A stretch of 64,000 nucleotides of DNA from Metabacillus_B sp050107715 (GCF_050107715.1 NZ_JBNILN010000002.1:1-64000); one strand, 5' to 3'. Positions 33,724-41,807 are shown, counted from the first letter of the stretch. Notes: generated by a model not told the origin, from the sequence alone. Translations and numbers: made by a program.

Positions 33724-33926
33724 AAAATGTATTGGTAATTTATCATCAAATGCTCTCAAAAAAAAATTAAAATTAGGGCTGCCTGGTTTCTGTAAAGGTC
33801 TCATGTCTTTCCTATTCATTCACTATGCTTCATGCTTCAAGATGATTATCCTGCTGCATATAAAGATCAGTAGCTATTAACCAAGGACCTCAGGTATGAA
33901 GCACCTGAGCAGATGAGCCTGCAAAA

Positions 33927-33978
33927 TTGACAGCCATAAGCGTCTTTGATATAATTTAAATCGTAAACGTTACGTTTT
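33927..33978 (+). promoter_or_regulatory. rpmE2 promoter with Zur operator
   Basis: A consensus promoter, TTGACA at 33927-33932, 17 bases, TATAAT at 33950-33955. It is followed directly by a Zur-type palindrome at 33958-33978 with arms AAATCGTAA and TTACGTTTT. This is the pattern of B. subtilis Zur boxes (AAATCGTAATNATTACGWTTT). The operator covers the start of transcription, so zinc-loaded Zur should repress. Confidence 0.88.
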
Positions 33979-33999
33979 GCCTTGAAAGGAGAATGCTAA

Positions 34000-34257
34000 A
34001 TGAAACCCAATATCCATCCAAATTATCAAAAAGTCGTCTATATGGACGTTAATAGCGGATTTAAATTTTTGAGCGGTTCAACAAAAGGCTCCAGCGAAAC
34101 AGTCGAATGGGAGGATGGCAACATCTACCCTTTGATTAAAATGGAAACGACCGCAGATACCCATCCGTTCTATACGGGCAGACAGAAGTTTGCAGATAAA
34201 GGCGGCCGGGCTGAGCGCTTCAGGAAGAAATACAATATGAAGAGTGAAGCAGAGTAA
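34000..34257 (+). CDS. rpmE2: Zinc-independent ribosomal protein L31 type B
   Basis: 85 residues, starting MKPNIHPNYQKVVYMDVNSG and lacking the CxxC zinc pair of the normal L31 (rpmE). The usual type B segment HPFYTGRQKFADKGGRAERF is present. In B. subtilis the type B L31 (rpmEB, formerly ytiA) is made under zinc starvation through Zur and displaces the zinc-containing L31, freeing zinc. The Zur box described here supports the same role. GAAAGGAGAA lies before the ATG. Confidence 0.95.
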   Translation: MKPNIHPNYQKVVYMDVNSGFKFLSGSTKGSSETVEWEDGNIYPLIKMETTADTHPFYTGRQKFADKGGRAERFRKKYNMKSEAE

Positions 34258-34273
34258 GAGGCTCACAGTAATC

Positions 34274-34307
34274 AAAAGCACACTTCCCGAACAGGAAGTG
34301 TGCTTTT
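34274..34307. terminator. Bidirectional terminator between rpmE2 and the neutral protease
   Basis: Long perfect stem AAAAGCACACTTCC / GGAAGTGTGCTTTT with loop CGAACA, flanked by A and T. It serves rpmE2 on the plus strand and the convergent protease on the minus strand. Confidence 0.93.
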
Positions 34308-34313
34308 TGATTA

Positions 34314-35942
34314 TTAGTTTACTCCCACCTGGCTCCATGCGCTTGCGACACTGTTGTATGTGCTGCTGCCGCTGCCGTACAAATCAGCCGCTGATTGCAG
34401 GAGAGCTGCACGGGCAGCGCTGAAGCTGCTTGTCGGGGTAAGGTATCTCGTCAGAGCACGGTAGTAAATTTTCTCAGATGCCGATTTTCCAATGGATTGA
34501 ACGGTGTAGTAAAATGCTTTGTTCGGAATGCCGCTGTTTGTATGAACGCCCCCGTTATCAGAAGAAGTGTAGACATAATCACTGAAGTGGCTTGGCTGGC
34601 CGTATGCTTCAGGATTAGACAGGCTGCGCAGTGCGTCTCCGCTTCGATTAGGAGTATAAACATCTTCTCCGAGAAGGAAGTCAGGATCCAGGAAATAGCC
34701 GAACACATCAGACATGGATTCGTTCAGTGCCCCTGATTGATTCTGATACTGCAGGTTCGCCGTTCTCTCTGTTACAGCATGAGTAAGTTCATGGGCTACC
34801 ACATCAAGTGCTCCGGACAGAGCACGGAAAGTTGTTCCATCTCCATCTCCATATACCATTTGGGAGCCATTCCAGAATGCGTTGTTATAGCGGTTTCCGT
34901 AGTGAACGGTAGAACGAATGGTTCCTCCTGCATTATCATAACTGTTGCGGCCATGAGTGTTTTTATAATAGTCGAAGGTTTTTCCGGCATAGAAGTGGGC
35001 GTCGACATCAGCTCGCTGGTTGGTAGCCGTAAACGCGTTATTGCTGTCTACTGAATAGTAGCCGGGAAGACTGGAGCCGTTATTTGCAGTAAACGTTTCG
35101 ACAAGTGCTGTCTTCGTTGTGTCATAAAGATAGTACGTATTGTTGGAGAAATAAGTTTTCAGCGACTTTGAGTCTCCGAGCACTCCCGTTCCTGTTCCGG
35201 TCGTAGCAGCATCTGTGACCGCGTTATAGGAATCAATGACCTTTCCGGTTTTAGCATCCACATAGATTTGCCAGTTCGCTCCGTAAGGCTTAATGAACTG
35301 AAGCTGTACTTTGTGGGCTAAGTGAAAATGTCCGTTCTTTTTGTAAAGGAGGAGCTCGCTTTTTTCCACTGTGTTTTCAGCGCTTTTTTTCTTTACAGGT
35401 CCAGGCTGTATTTTCTGTCCAGCAATCTCTGTATCCTTTTTTTCGAGTTTTACAGACTTCCAAGCCAGCTGAATGGCTTTGCTGGTTGAAATCTTTGCTT
35501 TAGTTGATTTAACTTGAGCTTTAATATTTTCGTGAAGGGAACCATTGGCAGCAACGACGTTGCCGTTCTTGTCAGCATGAACAATATAAACAGCCCCATC
35601 AACAGGCACACCATTTACAGATTGGACATACTTATAATGAGTCATTCCCAGCTCATCTGTTTCGCTGCTTACAAGAGTCAGTTCATTGGCAGGATCGATT
35701 ATTCCTGCTTTATGCTGCTTAAGAAAGTTTCTGGCTTCTGCTTCTTTTGTAACCTTGGCAGCTGACAATTTTCCAGAGCTGAAGGAAGGACTTCCTTTGT
35801 CTTTTAACCATTGCTGCTGAACGAGCTGTGCTTTTTCCTGAAGTGCCTTTTCCTTTGGGGCGGATTGTGCAGAGGCGGAAGGCAAAGCGGAGCTGAATGT
35901 TAAAGCGGTACCAATCACTATTGCAGCAAACTTTTTGTTCAA
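34314..35942 (-). CDS. Bacillolysin, thermolysin-type neutral metalloprotease (M4)
   Basis: Secreted zinc endoprotease, 542-residue preproprotein. Order: signal peptide (ALPSASAQSA), FTP and PepSY-like propeptide (about residues 30-240), then the M4 catalytic domain. The zinc motif is HELTHAVTE and the third zinc ligand is the Glu in GALNESMSDVFGYF. The catalytic His is in the YTSSDNGGVHTNSGIPNKAF segment. Start codon is TTG with GAGAGGGGAA before it. It sits within the zinc-starvation region although I see no Zur box in front of it, so its placement there may be chance. Confidence 0.95.
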   Translation of the reverse strand: MNKKFAAIVIGTALTFSSALPSASAQSAPKEKALQEKAQLVQQQWLKDKGSPSFSSGKLSAAKVTKEAEARNFLKQHKAGIIDPANELTLVSSETDELGMTHYKYVQSVNGVPVDGAVYIVHADKNGNVVAANGSLHENIKAQVKSTKAKISTSKAIQLAWKSVKLEKKDTEIAGQKIQPGPVKKKSAENTVEKSELLLYKKNGHFHLAHKVQLQFIKPYGANWQIYVDAKTGKVIDSYNAVTDAATTGTGTGVLGDSKSLKTYFSNNTYYLYDTTKTALVETFTANNGSSLPGYYSVDSNNAFTATNQRADVDAHFYAGKTFDYYKNTHGRNSYDNAGGTIRSTVHYGNRYNNAFWNGSQMVYGDGDGTTFRALSGALDVVAHELTHAVTERTANLQYQNQSGALNESMSDVFGYFLDPDFLLGEDVYTPNRSGDALRSLSNPEAYGQPSHFSDYVYTSSDNGGVHTNSGIPNKAFYYTVQSIGKSASEKIYYRALTRYLTPTSSFSAARAALLQSAADLYGSGSSTYNSVASAWSQVGVN

Positions 35943-36422
35943 ATGAATTCCCCTCTCAAAATATAAAATTGAGTATTACAAATAGAATCGTAGCACCATT
36001 TGAGAGAAAATACATTGAAAAATTTTCTAAAAATTCAAAATGATCACTGTGACTCATATAAAGCAATAATTACTAGGAAATACGATGCAAACGGAAGATC
36101 ACCTAACATAGGTAAAATTTTGAAGTGGGAAAATAACGAAATTTTAACTAAGATTAATGGGGCTAACAGGGCGGTTGCAGCGATAATCCTTCTCATTTAT
36201 ACTCCGGACTATACCAACGCTAAAATTTACTAGAATAATAATTGTGTATGAAATAGTTGTAATAGAAGGGATTAGCACAAATCGGCAAATGGTAATAGCC
36301 CTATCCAACCTAATAAAACCAATCATTTTTTTCGACATCTTGCAAGGGAGAGCCATATGCGGAATTGCGGTGAACCGCAGAAATATTGAGACGATAGCCC
36401 CAATGGCCAATGTTTACCAATA
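35943..36422. other. Gene-poor AT-rich region upstream of the protease
   Basis: About 480 bases between the divergently placed protease start and the terminator of znuA. Short open frames exist on both strands (36000-36233 plus, 36144-36410 minus) but neither has a ribosome binding site or recognisable product. No repeat, tRNA or operator was seen. Confidence 0.5.
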
Positions 36423-36448
36423 AAAAAACGCCGGGAATCGGCGTTTTT
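36423..36448 (-). terminator. Terminator after the ZnuA-like gene
   Basis: Stem AAAAACGCCG / CGGCGTTTTT with loop GGAAT, directly beyond the znuA stop codon on the minus strand. Confidence 0.9.
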
Positions 36449-36450
36449 CA

Positions 36451-37506
36451 CTATTGAAGGGCAGTTTTCAGAGTGTCCAGATTTTTCCTCATTAAGCTGA
36501 AATAATCCTCATTGTTTTTCTTGTCTTTATCTGTAATGGATTCAAGATTGCTGATTGTCAGAGGTTCGGCTCCGATTTCGTTCTGTACGATTTTAGAGAT
36601 TTTGCTGCTGACGTTATTTTCGAAAATTACATGCTGGATGTTGTGTGCTTTAGCTTCTTCAATAATGGTGCTGATTTGTTTTTGGGACGGTTCCTGTGTA
36701 GGGGAAAGGCCCATTACGCTTATTTGTTCAATATCGTATCGATCCTGCCAGTACCCGTAAGCTGCATGAGAAACAAGAATTTCTTTTTTTGCCGTATCGG
36801 CTAGAGTGGTTTGAAATTCCTTATCCAGCTTTTCTAATTCAGATTTTAGAGAAGCGAAGTTTTTCTCATACGTCTCTTTATGTTCAGGGTCTTTTTTAAT
36901 AAGAGCATCTTTGATGGTTTCTCCCATTTCAATGGAACGCCTAGGATCAAGCCATAAATGGGGATCCTGGTCACCATGGCTATGGCCCTCTTCAGAATGA
37001 GCTTCTTCTTCATGGCTATGGCCCTCTTCAGAATGAGCTTCTTCTTCGTGGCTGTGGCCCTCTTCGGAATGAGCTTCTTCTTCGTGGCTATGCTCCTCTT
37101 CAGTATGGGCTTCTTCCTCATGGGAATGGGATTTTGCCTCAATAAGGCTGATGCCTTCTGCTGCTTTTACGATTTCGGTGTTTTCATTTTTTAACGTTTC
37201 GGCTGCTTTATCAGCAAATCCTTCAATTCCTGCACCTGTATAAATAAATGCATCACTTTCAGCAATTTTAACCATTGTTTTTGTCGTTGGTTCAAAGGAA
37301 TGAGCGTCAGCATTCGGTGGATAGACACTTTCCACTTCTACCAAATCACCGCCGATTTTCTTTGTGAAATCCTCAATCGGGAAGATTGTTGTGAAGACTT
37401 TCAATTTATCATTACTTCCTTGAGTTGAATCTTCTCCGGCTGAGCATCCAGCGAGGAATGCTGCTCCAGCAAGCATCAAACTTAAGGCAAAAGCTAACTT
37501 TTTCAT
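36451..37506 (-). CDS. znuA: Zinc-binding lipoprotein, ZnuA/AdcA type, His-rich
   Basis: 351 residues with a lipoprotein signal (AAFLAGC). It is a cluster A-I metal receptor: PNADAHSFEPTTKTM holds the first ligand His, and QDPHLWLDPR and SHAAYGYW supply others. Between the first and second ligands lies a His/Glu loop of four 12-residue repeats (HSHEEEAHSEEG), the mark of zinc receptors. In B. subtilis the receptor is encoded with its ATPase and permease (znuACB); here it stands alone, so it must use a transporter encoded elsewhere. A Zur box overlaps its promoter. RBS GAGAGGAGAA. Confidence 0.92.
   Translation of the reverse strand: MKKLAFALSLMLAGAAFLAGCSAGEDSTQGSNDKLKVFTTIFPIEDFTKKIGGDLVEVESVYPPNADAHSFEPTTKTMVKIAESDAFIYTGAGIEGFADKAAETLKNENTEIVKAAEGISLIEAKSHSHEEEAHTEEEHSHEEEAHSEEGHSHEEEAHSEEGHSHEEEAHSEEGHSHGDQDPHLWLDPRRSIEMGETIKDALIKKDPEHKETYEKNFASLKSELEKLDKEFQTTLADTAKKEILVSHAAYGYWQDRYDIEQISVMGLSPTQEPSQKQISTIIEEAKAHNIQHVIFENNVSSKISKIVQNEIGAEPLTISNLESITDKDKKNNEDYFSLMRKNLDTLKTALQ
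36985..37128 (-). repeat. Four 36-bp tandem repeats in the zinc receptor
   Basis: Units at 36985-37020, 37021-37056, 37057-37092 and 37093-37128. The first three are nearly identical at the DNA level, and the fourth has diverged. They encode the 12-residue His/Glu zinc-scavenging loop. Such arrays can gain or lose units by slippage. Confidence 0.9.
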
Positions 37507-37538
37507 TGTTTTCTCCTCTCAGGTTATCATCTTCAGTC

Positions 37539-37567
37539 ATTATATCGTAAAGATTACGATTTGAGAA
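37539..37567 (-). promoter_or_regulatory. znuA promoter with Zur operator
   Basis: A palindrome at 37542-37562 has arms AAATCGTAA and TTACGATAT (read on the minus strand). It lies between a weak -35 (TTCTCA, 37562-37567) and a perfect TATAAT (37539-37544), spacer 17 bases. Zur bound here would block RNA polymerase. Confidence 0.85.
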
Positions 37568-37665
37568 CTGTTAATTTTTCATGAATTGCCAGAGATCCCT
37601 TAAATGACTAAAAAAAGGAATGCACTTGCTTTTAAAAGATAGTTTATACTACCCTTTTGGGAAAA

Positions 37666-38850
37666 TCAGCCCTCTGTAATAAACTCGGGTAAAGGATCAT
37701 CAAATTTTGTCCAATCGGAGTGCATTTCCTTCTCTGTCAAAAGACATGTGTCCAGTGTTTTAGCCAATTTTTCCGGGTTCATTTTAATTCCGATAAATAC
37801 TAATTCGGTCAATCGATCTCCAAAATTCTCATCCCATCTGTTAAAAAGCGCTGGATCCTCATTCAGGACCTGCTGTTTTTCTTCCTCTGGATATTCTGCA
37901 ACCCATTCTCCTGCTCCCTGGATCATAAGAGATTTTCCTGCCTGGGATAGCAGCCCAGCCGTTGTATTGCGTGAAGCAAGCCAGAAAAAACCCTTCGCTC
38001 TTACGATTTCAACAGGCCATTCTTCAAGCCAGTTCATCAGCCTTGTTGGATGAAAAGGCTTATTTCTTCTGTAAACCATTGAGGAAATGCCATATTCCTC
38101 GGTTTCCGGGGTATGATCCCCGTTCAATTCCTTTATCCAGCCAGCTTGCTGGCTGGCTTCTTCAAAATGGAATCGTCCGGTGTCTATTACTTCAGAAAGC
38201 GGTACACGGCTAAAGCTGGAAGGAATAACTTTGGCTCCGGGATTCAATTTTTGCAAAAGACTGGATAGTTCCATTTGCTCTTCTTTTCCTAACTGATCCG
38301 TCTTATTCAATATTACGACATTTGCAAATTCCATCTGGTCAATCAAAAGATCAATTATCTCTCTGTCATCTGATTCATCCGTGCCTTGCTCCCGGTCAAG
38401 CAGGCTTTCTCCTGATGCATAGTCATCCCAAAAACGGCTTCCGTCTACAACGGTTACCATCGTATCCAGCCTGCAATCCTCTGAAAGATCAATACCAGTT
38501 TCCTCATCAAAATATGAAAAAGTCTGGGCCACGGGAACAGGCTCGCTAATTCCAGAGGATTCAATTACAATGTAATCGATCTCTCCATCCCGTACCAGCT
38601 TTTTTACTTCAATAAGGAGATCTTCTCTCAGCGTACAGCATATACACCCGTTCTTCATTTCAACAAGTTTTTCATCCGTGCGGGTAAACCCTCCTTTCTT
38701 TATCAAACTGGCGTCTATATTGATCTCGGCCATATCATTGACAATGACAGCAATCTTTTTGCCTTCAAGGTTTTGAAGAATATGTTTTAAAAGAGTGGTC
38801 TTCCCTGAACCAAGATATCCGCTTATGACTGTAACAGGAATTAAGTTCAT
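37666..38850 (-). CDS. CobW-family zinc metallochaperone GTPase (ZagA/YciC type)
   Basis: 394 residues. G3E GTPase with Walker A SGYLGSGKTTLLKHIL, the metal-binding CxCC motif in MKNGCICCTLREDL, base-recognition NKTD, and a C-terminal CobW_C domain (FFWLASRNTTAGLLSQAGK). ZagA (formerly YciC) of B. subtilis delivers zinc to the enzyme FolE during zinc starvation and is Zur-repressed. The Zur box at 38872 lies 22 bases before its start, which supports the same role. Divergent from a zinc-enzyme gene, carbonic anhydrase, a possible client. Confidence 0.92.
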   Translation of the reverse strand: MNLIPVTVISGYLGSGKTTLLKHILQNLEGKKIAVIVNDMAEINIDASLIKKGGFTRTDEKLVEMKNGCICCTLREDLLIEVKKLVRDGEIDYIVIESSGISEPVPVAQTFSYFDEETGIDLSEDCRLDTMVTVVDGSRFWDDYASGESLLDREQGTDESDDREIIDLLIDQMEFANVVILNKTDQLGKEEQMELSSLLQKLNPGAKVIPSSFSRVPLSEVIDTGRFHFEEASQQAGWIKELNGDHTPETEEYGISSMVYRRNKPFHPTRLMNWLEEWPVEIVRAKGFFWLASRNTTAGLLSQAGKSLMIQGAGEWVAEYPEEEKQQVLNEDPALFNRWDENFGDRLTELVFIGIKMNPEKLAKTLDTCLLTEKEMHSDWTKFDDPLPEFITEG

Positions 38851-38871
38851 TATTCATAGCTCCCAGCGTTT

Positions 38872-38928
38872 AAATAGTAATCGTTACGATTTATTAAATA
38901 TCATACTTCACAGGGGCATATCATGCAA
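38872..38928 (-). promoter_or_regulatory. zagA promoter and Zur operator, in the divergent carbonic anhydrase region
   Basis: On the minus strand TTGCAT (38923-38928), 17 bases and TATGAT (38900-38905) form a promoter. The Zur palindrome follows at 38872-38892 with arms AAATCGTAA and TTACTATTT. Only about 125 bases separate the two genes, so Zur might also affect the carbonic anhydrase on the other strand, but I cannot place a convincing promoter for that gene. Confidence 0.82.
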
Positions 38929-38975
38929 GGGGTATGCTATATTATAAGAAACTGCAAATAAAGGAGACGGGAATC

Positions 38976-39578
38976 TTGAAGCTTTTAGATCAAATTTTAG
39001 AGCATAATCACACTTTCGTTGAAACAGAAAAATACAAGGAATTTCAAACGAGCAAGTTTCCGGATAAAAAAATGGTCATCCTTACATGTATGGATACAAG
39101 GCTGGTCGAACTGCTTCCTCAAGCGATGAATTTTAAAAACGGTGATGTAAAGATCGTCAAAAGTGCAGGTGCAGTTGTGGCCCACCCCTTTGGCGGCATC
39201 ATGAGAAGTCTGCTCGTTGCCGTCTATGAGCTCGGGGCAGATGAAATTTGTGTAGTCGGACATCATGACTGCGGAATGAGCAAGCTGGATGCCGGTTCAT
39301 TTTTGGAAAAAGCAGAGGCAAGAGGGGTATCAGCAGAGAAAATTGATATGCTGCGATACTCTGGTGTACACCTGGAGGAATGGCTGAAGGGATTTGAAAA
39401 AGTAGAGGACAGTGTCACTCACAGCGTAGAAGCGATAAAAAATCACCCGCTGCTTCCGGAAGGTGTACCGGTTCACGGGCTGGTTATTGATCCGGGAACA
39501 GGAAAACTGGATGAAGTAATCAATGGCTATGCTTCTGCTTCTTCTCAGGGACCGGATCAAACCCGCCAGGATGCATAG
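38976..39578 (+). CDS. ytiB: Beta-class carbonic anhydrase (YtiB type)
   Basis: Zinc enzyme interconverting CO2 and bicarbonate. Zinc ligands of beta-class enzymes are visible: the Cys/Asp of TCMDTRL and His-x2-Cys in GHHDCGMSK. I chose the TTG start at 38976 with AAAGGAG eight bases before it (MKLLDQILEHNH), giving 200 residues; the longer frame from 38934 has no ribosome binding site. It lies divergent from zagA over a Zur box. Its 3' end overlaps the convergent yidD by 59 bases. Confidence 0.92.
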   Translation: MKLLDQILEHNHTFVETEKYKEFQTSKFPDKKMVILTCMDTRLVELLPQAMNFKNGDVKIVKSAGAVVAHPFGGIMRSLLVAVYELGADEICVVGHHDCGMSKLDAGSFLEKAEARGVSAEKIDMLRYSGVHLEEWLKGFEKVEDSVTHSVEAIKNHPLLPEGVPVHGLVIDPGTGKLDEVINGYASASSQGPDQTRQDA

Positions 39579-39753
39579 GATTGCAGCGCAGAATCCTCAT
39601 AATGGTCATCCAGCTGCCTTTAATGGCTCCATGCTTTTGAATGGCCTCCAATCCATAATTGGAGCAGGTAGGATAAAAACGGCATGAAGGCGGAGTGAGC
39701 GGGGAGATAAATTTTTGATAAAAACGGATGAAGCTTAAAAAAAGGTTTTTCAT
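39520..39753 (-). CDS. yidD: Membrane protein insertion efficiency factor YidD
   Basis: 77 residues, the usual YidD size. Signature motifs: RFYQKFISPLTPPSCRFYPTC and NPMHPGGFDPVP near the end. YidD is thought to help YidC/Sec insert membrane proteins. B. subtilis calls it ytjA, in the same place. The start has GGAGGG. It overlaps the end of ytiB by 59 bases in the opposite direction. Confidence 0.93.
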   Translation of the reverse strand: MKNLFLSFIRFYQKFISPLTPPSCRFYPTCSNYGLEAIQKHGAIKGSWMTIMRILRCNPMHPGGFDPVPEKKQKHSH

Positions 39754-39901
39754 TTTGAACCCTCCTGTTATATGTAATAAATTTAAGCGAATCCGAATAA
39801 AAAAGCAAAAGAAACTGTTTCGGCCAAAAGGCCAATAATGTTGATGGCTTTAATCGGAATTGTTACAATATAGTCAGTAAATCATAGAGGAGTGAGAGAT
39901 A

Positions 39902-40375
39902 ATGCCTTCAGTAGAAAGTTTTGAGCTTGATCATAATGCCGTAAAAGCTCCATATGTAAGACATTGCGGCGTTCATAAAGTCGGATCGGACGGTTTGGTT
40001 AATAAATTCGATATCCGTTTCTGTCAGCCTAATAAACAGGCAATGAAGCCGGATACCATCCATACACTCGAGCACCTTCTGGCGTTTAATATCCGTGATC
40101 ATGCGGAAAAATATGACCACTTCGATATTATTGACATTTCCCCAATGGGCTGCCAAACCGGGTATTATCTTGTGGTAAGCGGTGAGCCAGCCGTTACAGA
40201 AATCATTGATTTGCTTGAGGATACCCTGAAAGCTGCAATGGATACAGAAGAGATTCCGGCTGCAAACGAAAAGCAGTGCGGACAGGCAAAGCTCCATGAT
40301 TTAAGCGGAGCCAAGCGCTTAATGAAATTCTGGCTGGATCAGGATAAAAAAGAGCTAGAAAAGGTATTTGGGTAA
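39902..40375 (+). CDS. luxS: S-ribosylhomocysteine lyase LuxS
   Basis: 157 residues. Splits S-ribosylhomocysteine into homocysteine and DPD, the precursor of autoinducer-2, recycling the SAM by-product. Iron/zinc ligands in HTLEHLLAFN (HxxEH) and in KQCGQAKL, and the catalytic Cys in SPMGCQTGYYL. GGAGTGAGAG before the ATG. Single transcription unit with its own terminator. Confidence 0.97.
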   Translation: MPSVESFELDHNAVKAPYVRHCGVHKVGSDGLVNKFDIRFCQPNKQAMKPDTIHTLEHLLAFNIRDHAEKYDHFDIIDISPMGCQTGYYLVVSGEPAVTEIIDLLEDTLKAAMDTEEIPAANEKQCGQAKLHDLSGAKRLMKFWLDQDKKELEKVFG

Positions 40376-40380
40376 TCCTG

Positions 40381-40410
40381 CTGACAGCATCGTGCTGTCA
40401 GTTTTTTTTA
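40381..40410 (+). terminator. Terminator after luxS
   Basis: Perfect stem CTGACAGCA-TCG-TGCTGTCAG followed by TTTTTTTTA. Confidence 0.95.
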
Positions 40411-40477
40411 TATGATATAGAAACCGCTTACAATGTCCTTTATAATAGAAGAAAATGAATATAAGGATGTGATGGCC

Positions 40478-40915
40478 TTGAAGAAGCTAACTCATTTTTT
40501 CGTAATTGCGGCGGCCGTTATTTTTTTTACAGGCTGTCAGGGAGGCAAAGCGTCAGATGTTCCTGAAATGGTGGAAGCTGAGATTATGATTCCTGAGAAG
40601 ATGGAAGCAGGAGAATCCCATGAACTTAAGGTAAGGGTCACACAAGGTGGGGATATCGTACAGGATGCGAGCATCGTGGAATTTGAAATCTGGGAGTCCG
40701 GGTCAAAAGAAGATAGTGAAATGATTAAGGCGCCGCATGACGGGAAAGGGATTTATAAAATCGATAAAACGTTTGACCACGATGGTACATATTATGTGCA
40801 AACTCATGTGACAGCTAAAGACATGCATGTTATGCCCAAAGCGTCGTTTACAATTGGACAGGCAGAAGAACATGAGGAAGAGCAGACAGAATCAGAACAC
40901 CATCACCATCATTGA
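40478..40915 (+). CDS. ytkA: YtkA-like lipoprotein
   Basis: 145 residues from the TTG at 40478 (MKKLTHFFVIAAAVIFFTGC), with the AAGGATGTGA ribosome binding site five bases before it. The alternative ATG at 40472 lies too close to that site. Lipobox FTGC, then a single immunoglobulin-like YtkA/FixH domain (ELKVRVTQGGDIVQDASIVE, GTYYVQTHVTAKDMHVMPK). The tail ends in five histidines (ESEHHHHH), a natural metal-binding end. B. subtilis ytkA also lies beside luxS. Function unknown; related domains occur in copper and oxidase handling proteins. Confidence 0.85.
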   Translation: MKKLTHFFVIAAAVIFFTGCQGGKASDVPEMVEAEIMIPEKMEAGESHELKVRVTQGGDIVQDASIVEFEIWESGSKEDSEMIKAPHDGKGIYKIDKTFDHDGTYYVQTHVTAKDMHVMPKASFTIGQAEEHEEEQTESEHHHHH

Positions 40916-40942
40916 CTCCGCATTTGCGGGGTTTTTCTTTTT
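40915..40942 (+). terminator. Terminator after ytkA
   Basis: Stem ACTCCGC-ATTT-GCGGGGT (one T-G pair) followed by TTTTCTTTTT; it begins in the stop codon region of ytkA. Confidence 0.8.
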
Positions 40943-41010
40943 CTGCGCTGGCTGAAATTTTAATTGTCCCTTACATTCTGCAATATGACGATTTAGATTC
41001 TTTCCTTTGC

Positions 41011-41063
41011 TTGATAAGATCTAGGGAATATGTTTTAATAATAAAACGTAATTATTACGATTT
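41011..41063 (+). promoter_or_regulatory. rpsN2 promoter with Zur operator
   Basis: TTGATA at 41011-41016, 17 bases and TTTAAT at 41034-41039 form the promoter. The Zur palindrome follows at 41043-41063 with arms AAAACGTAA and TTACGATTT around a central TTA. Same promoter-operator spacing as rpmE2. Confidence 0.87.
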
Positions 41064-41086
41064 AAAAACAGGAGGAAAGATCTGCT

Positions 41087-41356
41087 ATGGCGAAAAAATC
41101 AAAAGTAGTGAAAGAAAAGAAACGGGAAGCAATGGTGGCTAAGTATGCAGAGATCAGAAAAGAGCTGAAGGAAAAGGGAGACACCGAGGGTCTGCGCAAG
41201 CTGCCGAGAGACTCTTCACCTTCCAGGCTGCACAACCGCTGCGAGTTGACAGGAAGGCCAAGGGGATACATGAGAAAATTCGATATGTCGAGGATTGCCT
41301 TCCGTGAGCTCGCCCATAAAGGCCAGATTCCGGGTGTTAAAAAAGCCAGCTGGTAA
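41087..41356 (+). CDS. rpsN2: Zinc-independent ribosomal protein S14 paralogue
   Basis: 89 residues. The S14 C-terminal signature RNRC-type block is present as LHNRCELTGRPRGYMRKF, but the paired CxxC zinc motifs of the short S14 are missing. B. subtilis rpsNB (yhzA) is the equivalent and is induced by zinc starvation through Zur, allowing new ribosomes to be made without zinc. AGGAGGAA precedes the ATG, and a Zur box lies on the promoter. Confidence 0.95.
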   Translation: MAKKSKVVKEKKREAMVAKYAEIRKELKEKGDTEGLRKLPRDSSPSRLHNRCELTGRPRGYMRKFDMSRIAFRELAHKGQIPGVKKASW

Positions 41357-41372
41357 GGAGAGGAAGCATTGG

Positions 41373-41711
41373 ATGAATGAACACGTAATGGAGATTCTCG
41401 TCCGCACCATTGTTGCGTCACTTCCAGAGAAAGAAAAGGATGTCTATCAATATATTGTAAGGGCTGAAGACGAGCTTGCACGGCAAAGTCACACAAAGGA
41501 AGAGTTTATGGGCCTTCTGACTCGCTATTCACCGCATCATCAGGCTGCTGCTCATTTCAACATGAGCATAGAGGATACTCTTAAACTGATGCATATGATT
41601 GAGGATAAAATAACGGAGCGGATGGAAGAAAAGAGACAATCCTATAAATGGATTGATTATTCCAATTTGGAGAATACTCCTTCAAAACTGCAGTTTCTCT
41701 GCTGGATATAA
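41373..41711 (+). CDS. Uncharacterised 112-aa protein downstream of rpsN2
   Basis: Starts at ATG 41373, with AAGGAGAGG 5-18 bases before it. It lies 16 bases after the rpsN2 stop, so it is probably co-transcribed and under Zur. The product is soluble and helical. The middle (SHTKEEFMGLLTRYSPHHQA then AAHFNMSIEDTLKLMHMIE) looks like a helix-turn-helix similar to sigma region 4 or small Bacillus DNA-binding proteins. I do not recognise a named family. It ends in LQFLCWI. Confidence 0.7.
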   Translation: MNEHVMEILVRTIVASLPEKEKDVYQYIVRAEDELARQSHTKEEFMGLLTRYSPHHQAAAHFNMSIEDTLKLMHMIEDKITERMEEKRQSYKWIDYSNLENTPSKLQFLCWI

Positions 41712-41770
41712 AAGCCGTTCCAAATGGATAGATGAAAAACGGGAACTCTATGGGGAACGGAACACGGAAA

Positions 41771-41807
41771 AAAGTGCTCAGAGCTAACTATGCTCTGAGC
41801 ACTTTTT
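41771..41807 (+). terminator. Terminator after the rpsN2 operon
   Basis: Perfect 14-bp stem AAAGTGCTCAGAGC / GCTCTGAGCACTTT with loop TAACTAT, then TTTAA. Very stable. Confidence 0.92.

Noticed and set aside
36000..36410. Short ORFs on both strands between the protease and znuA
   Set aside because: No ribosome binding site, AT-rich random composition, no recognisable product.
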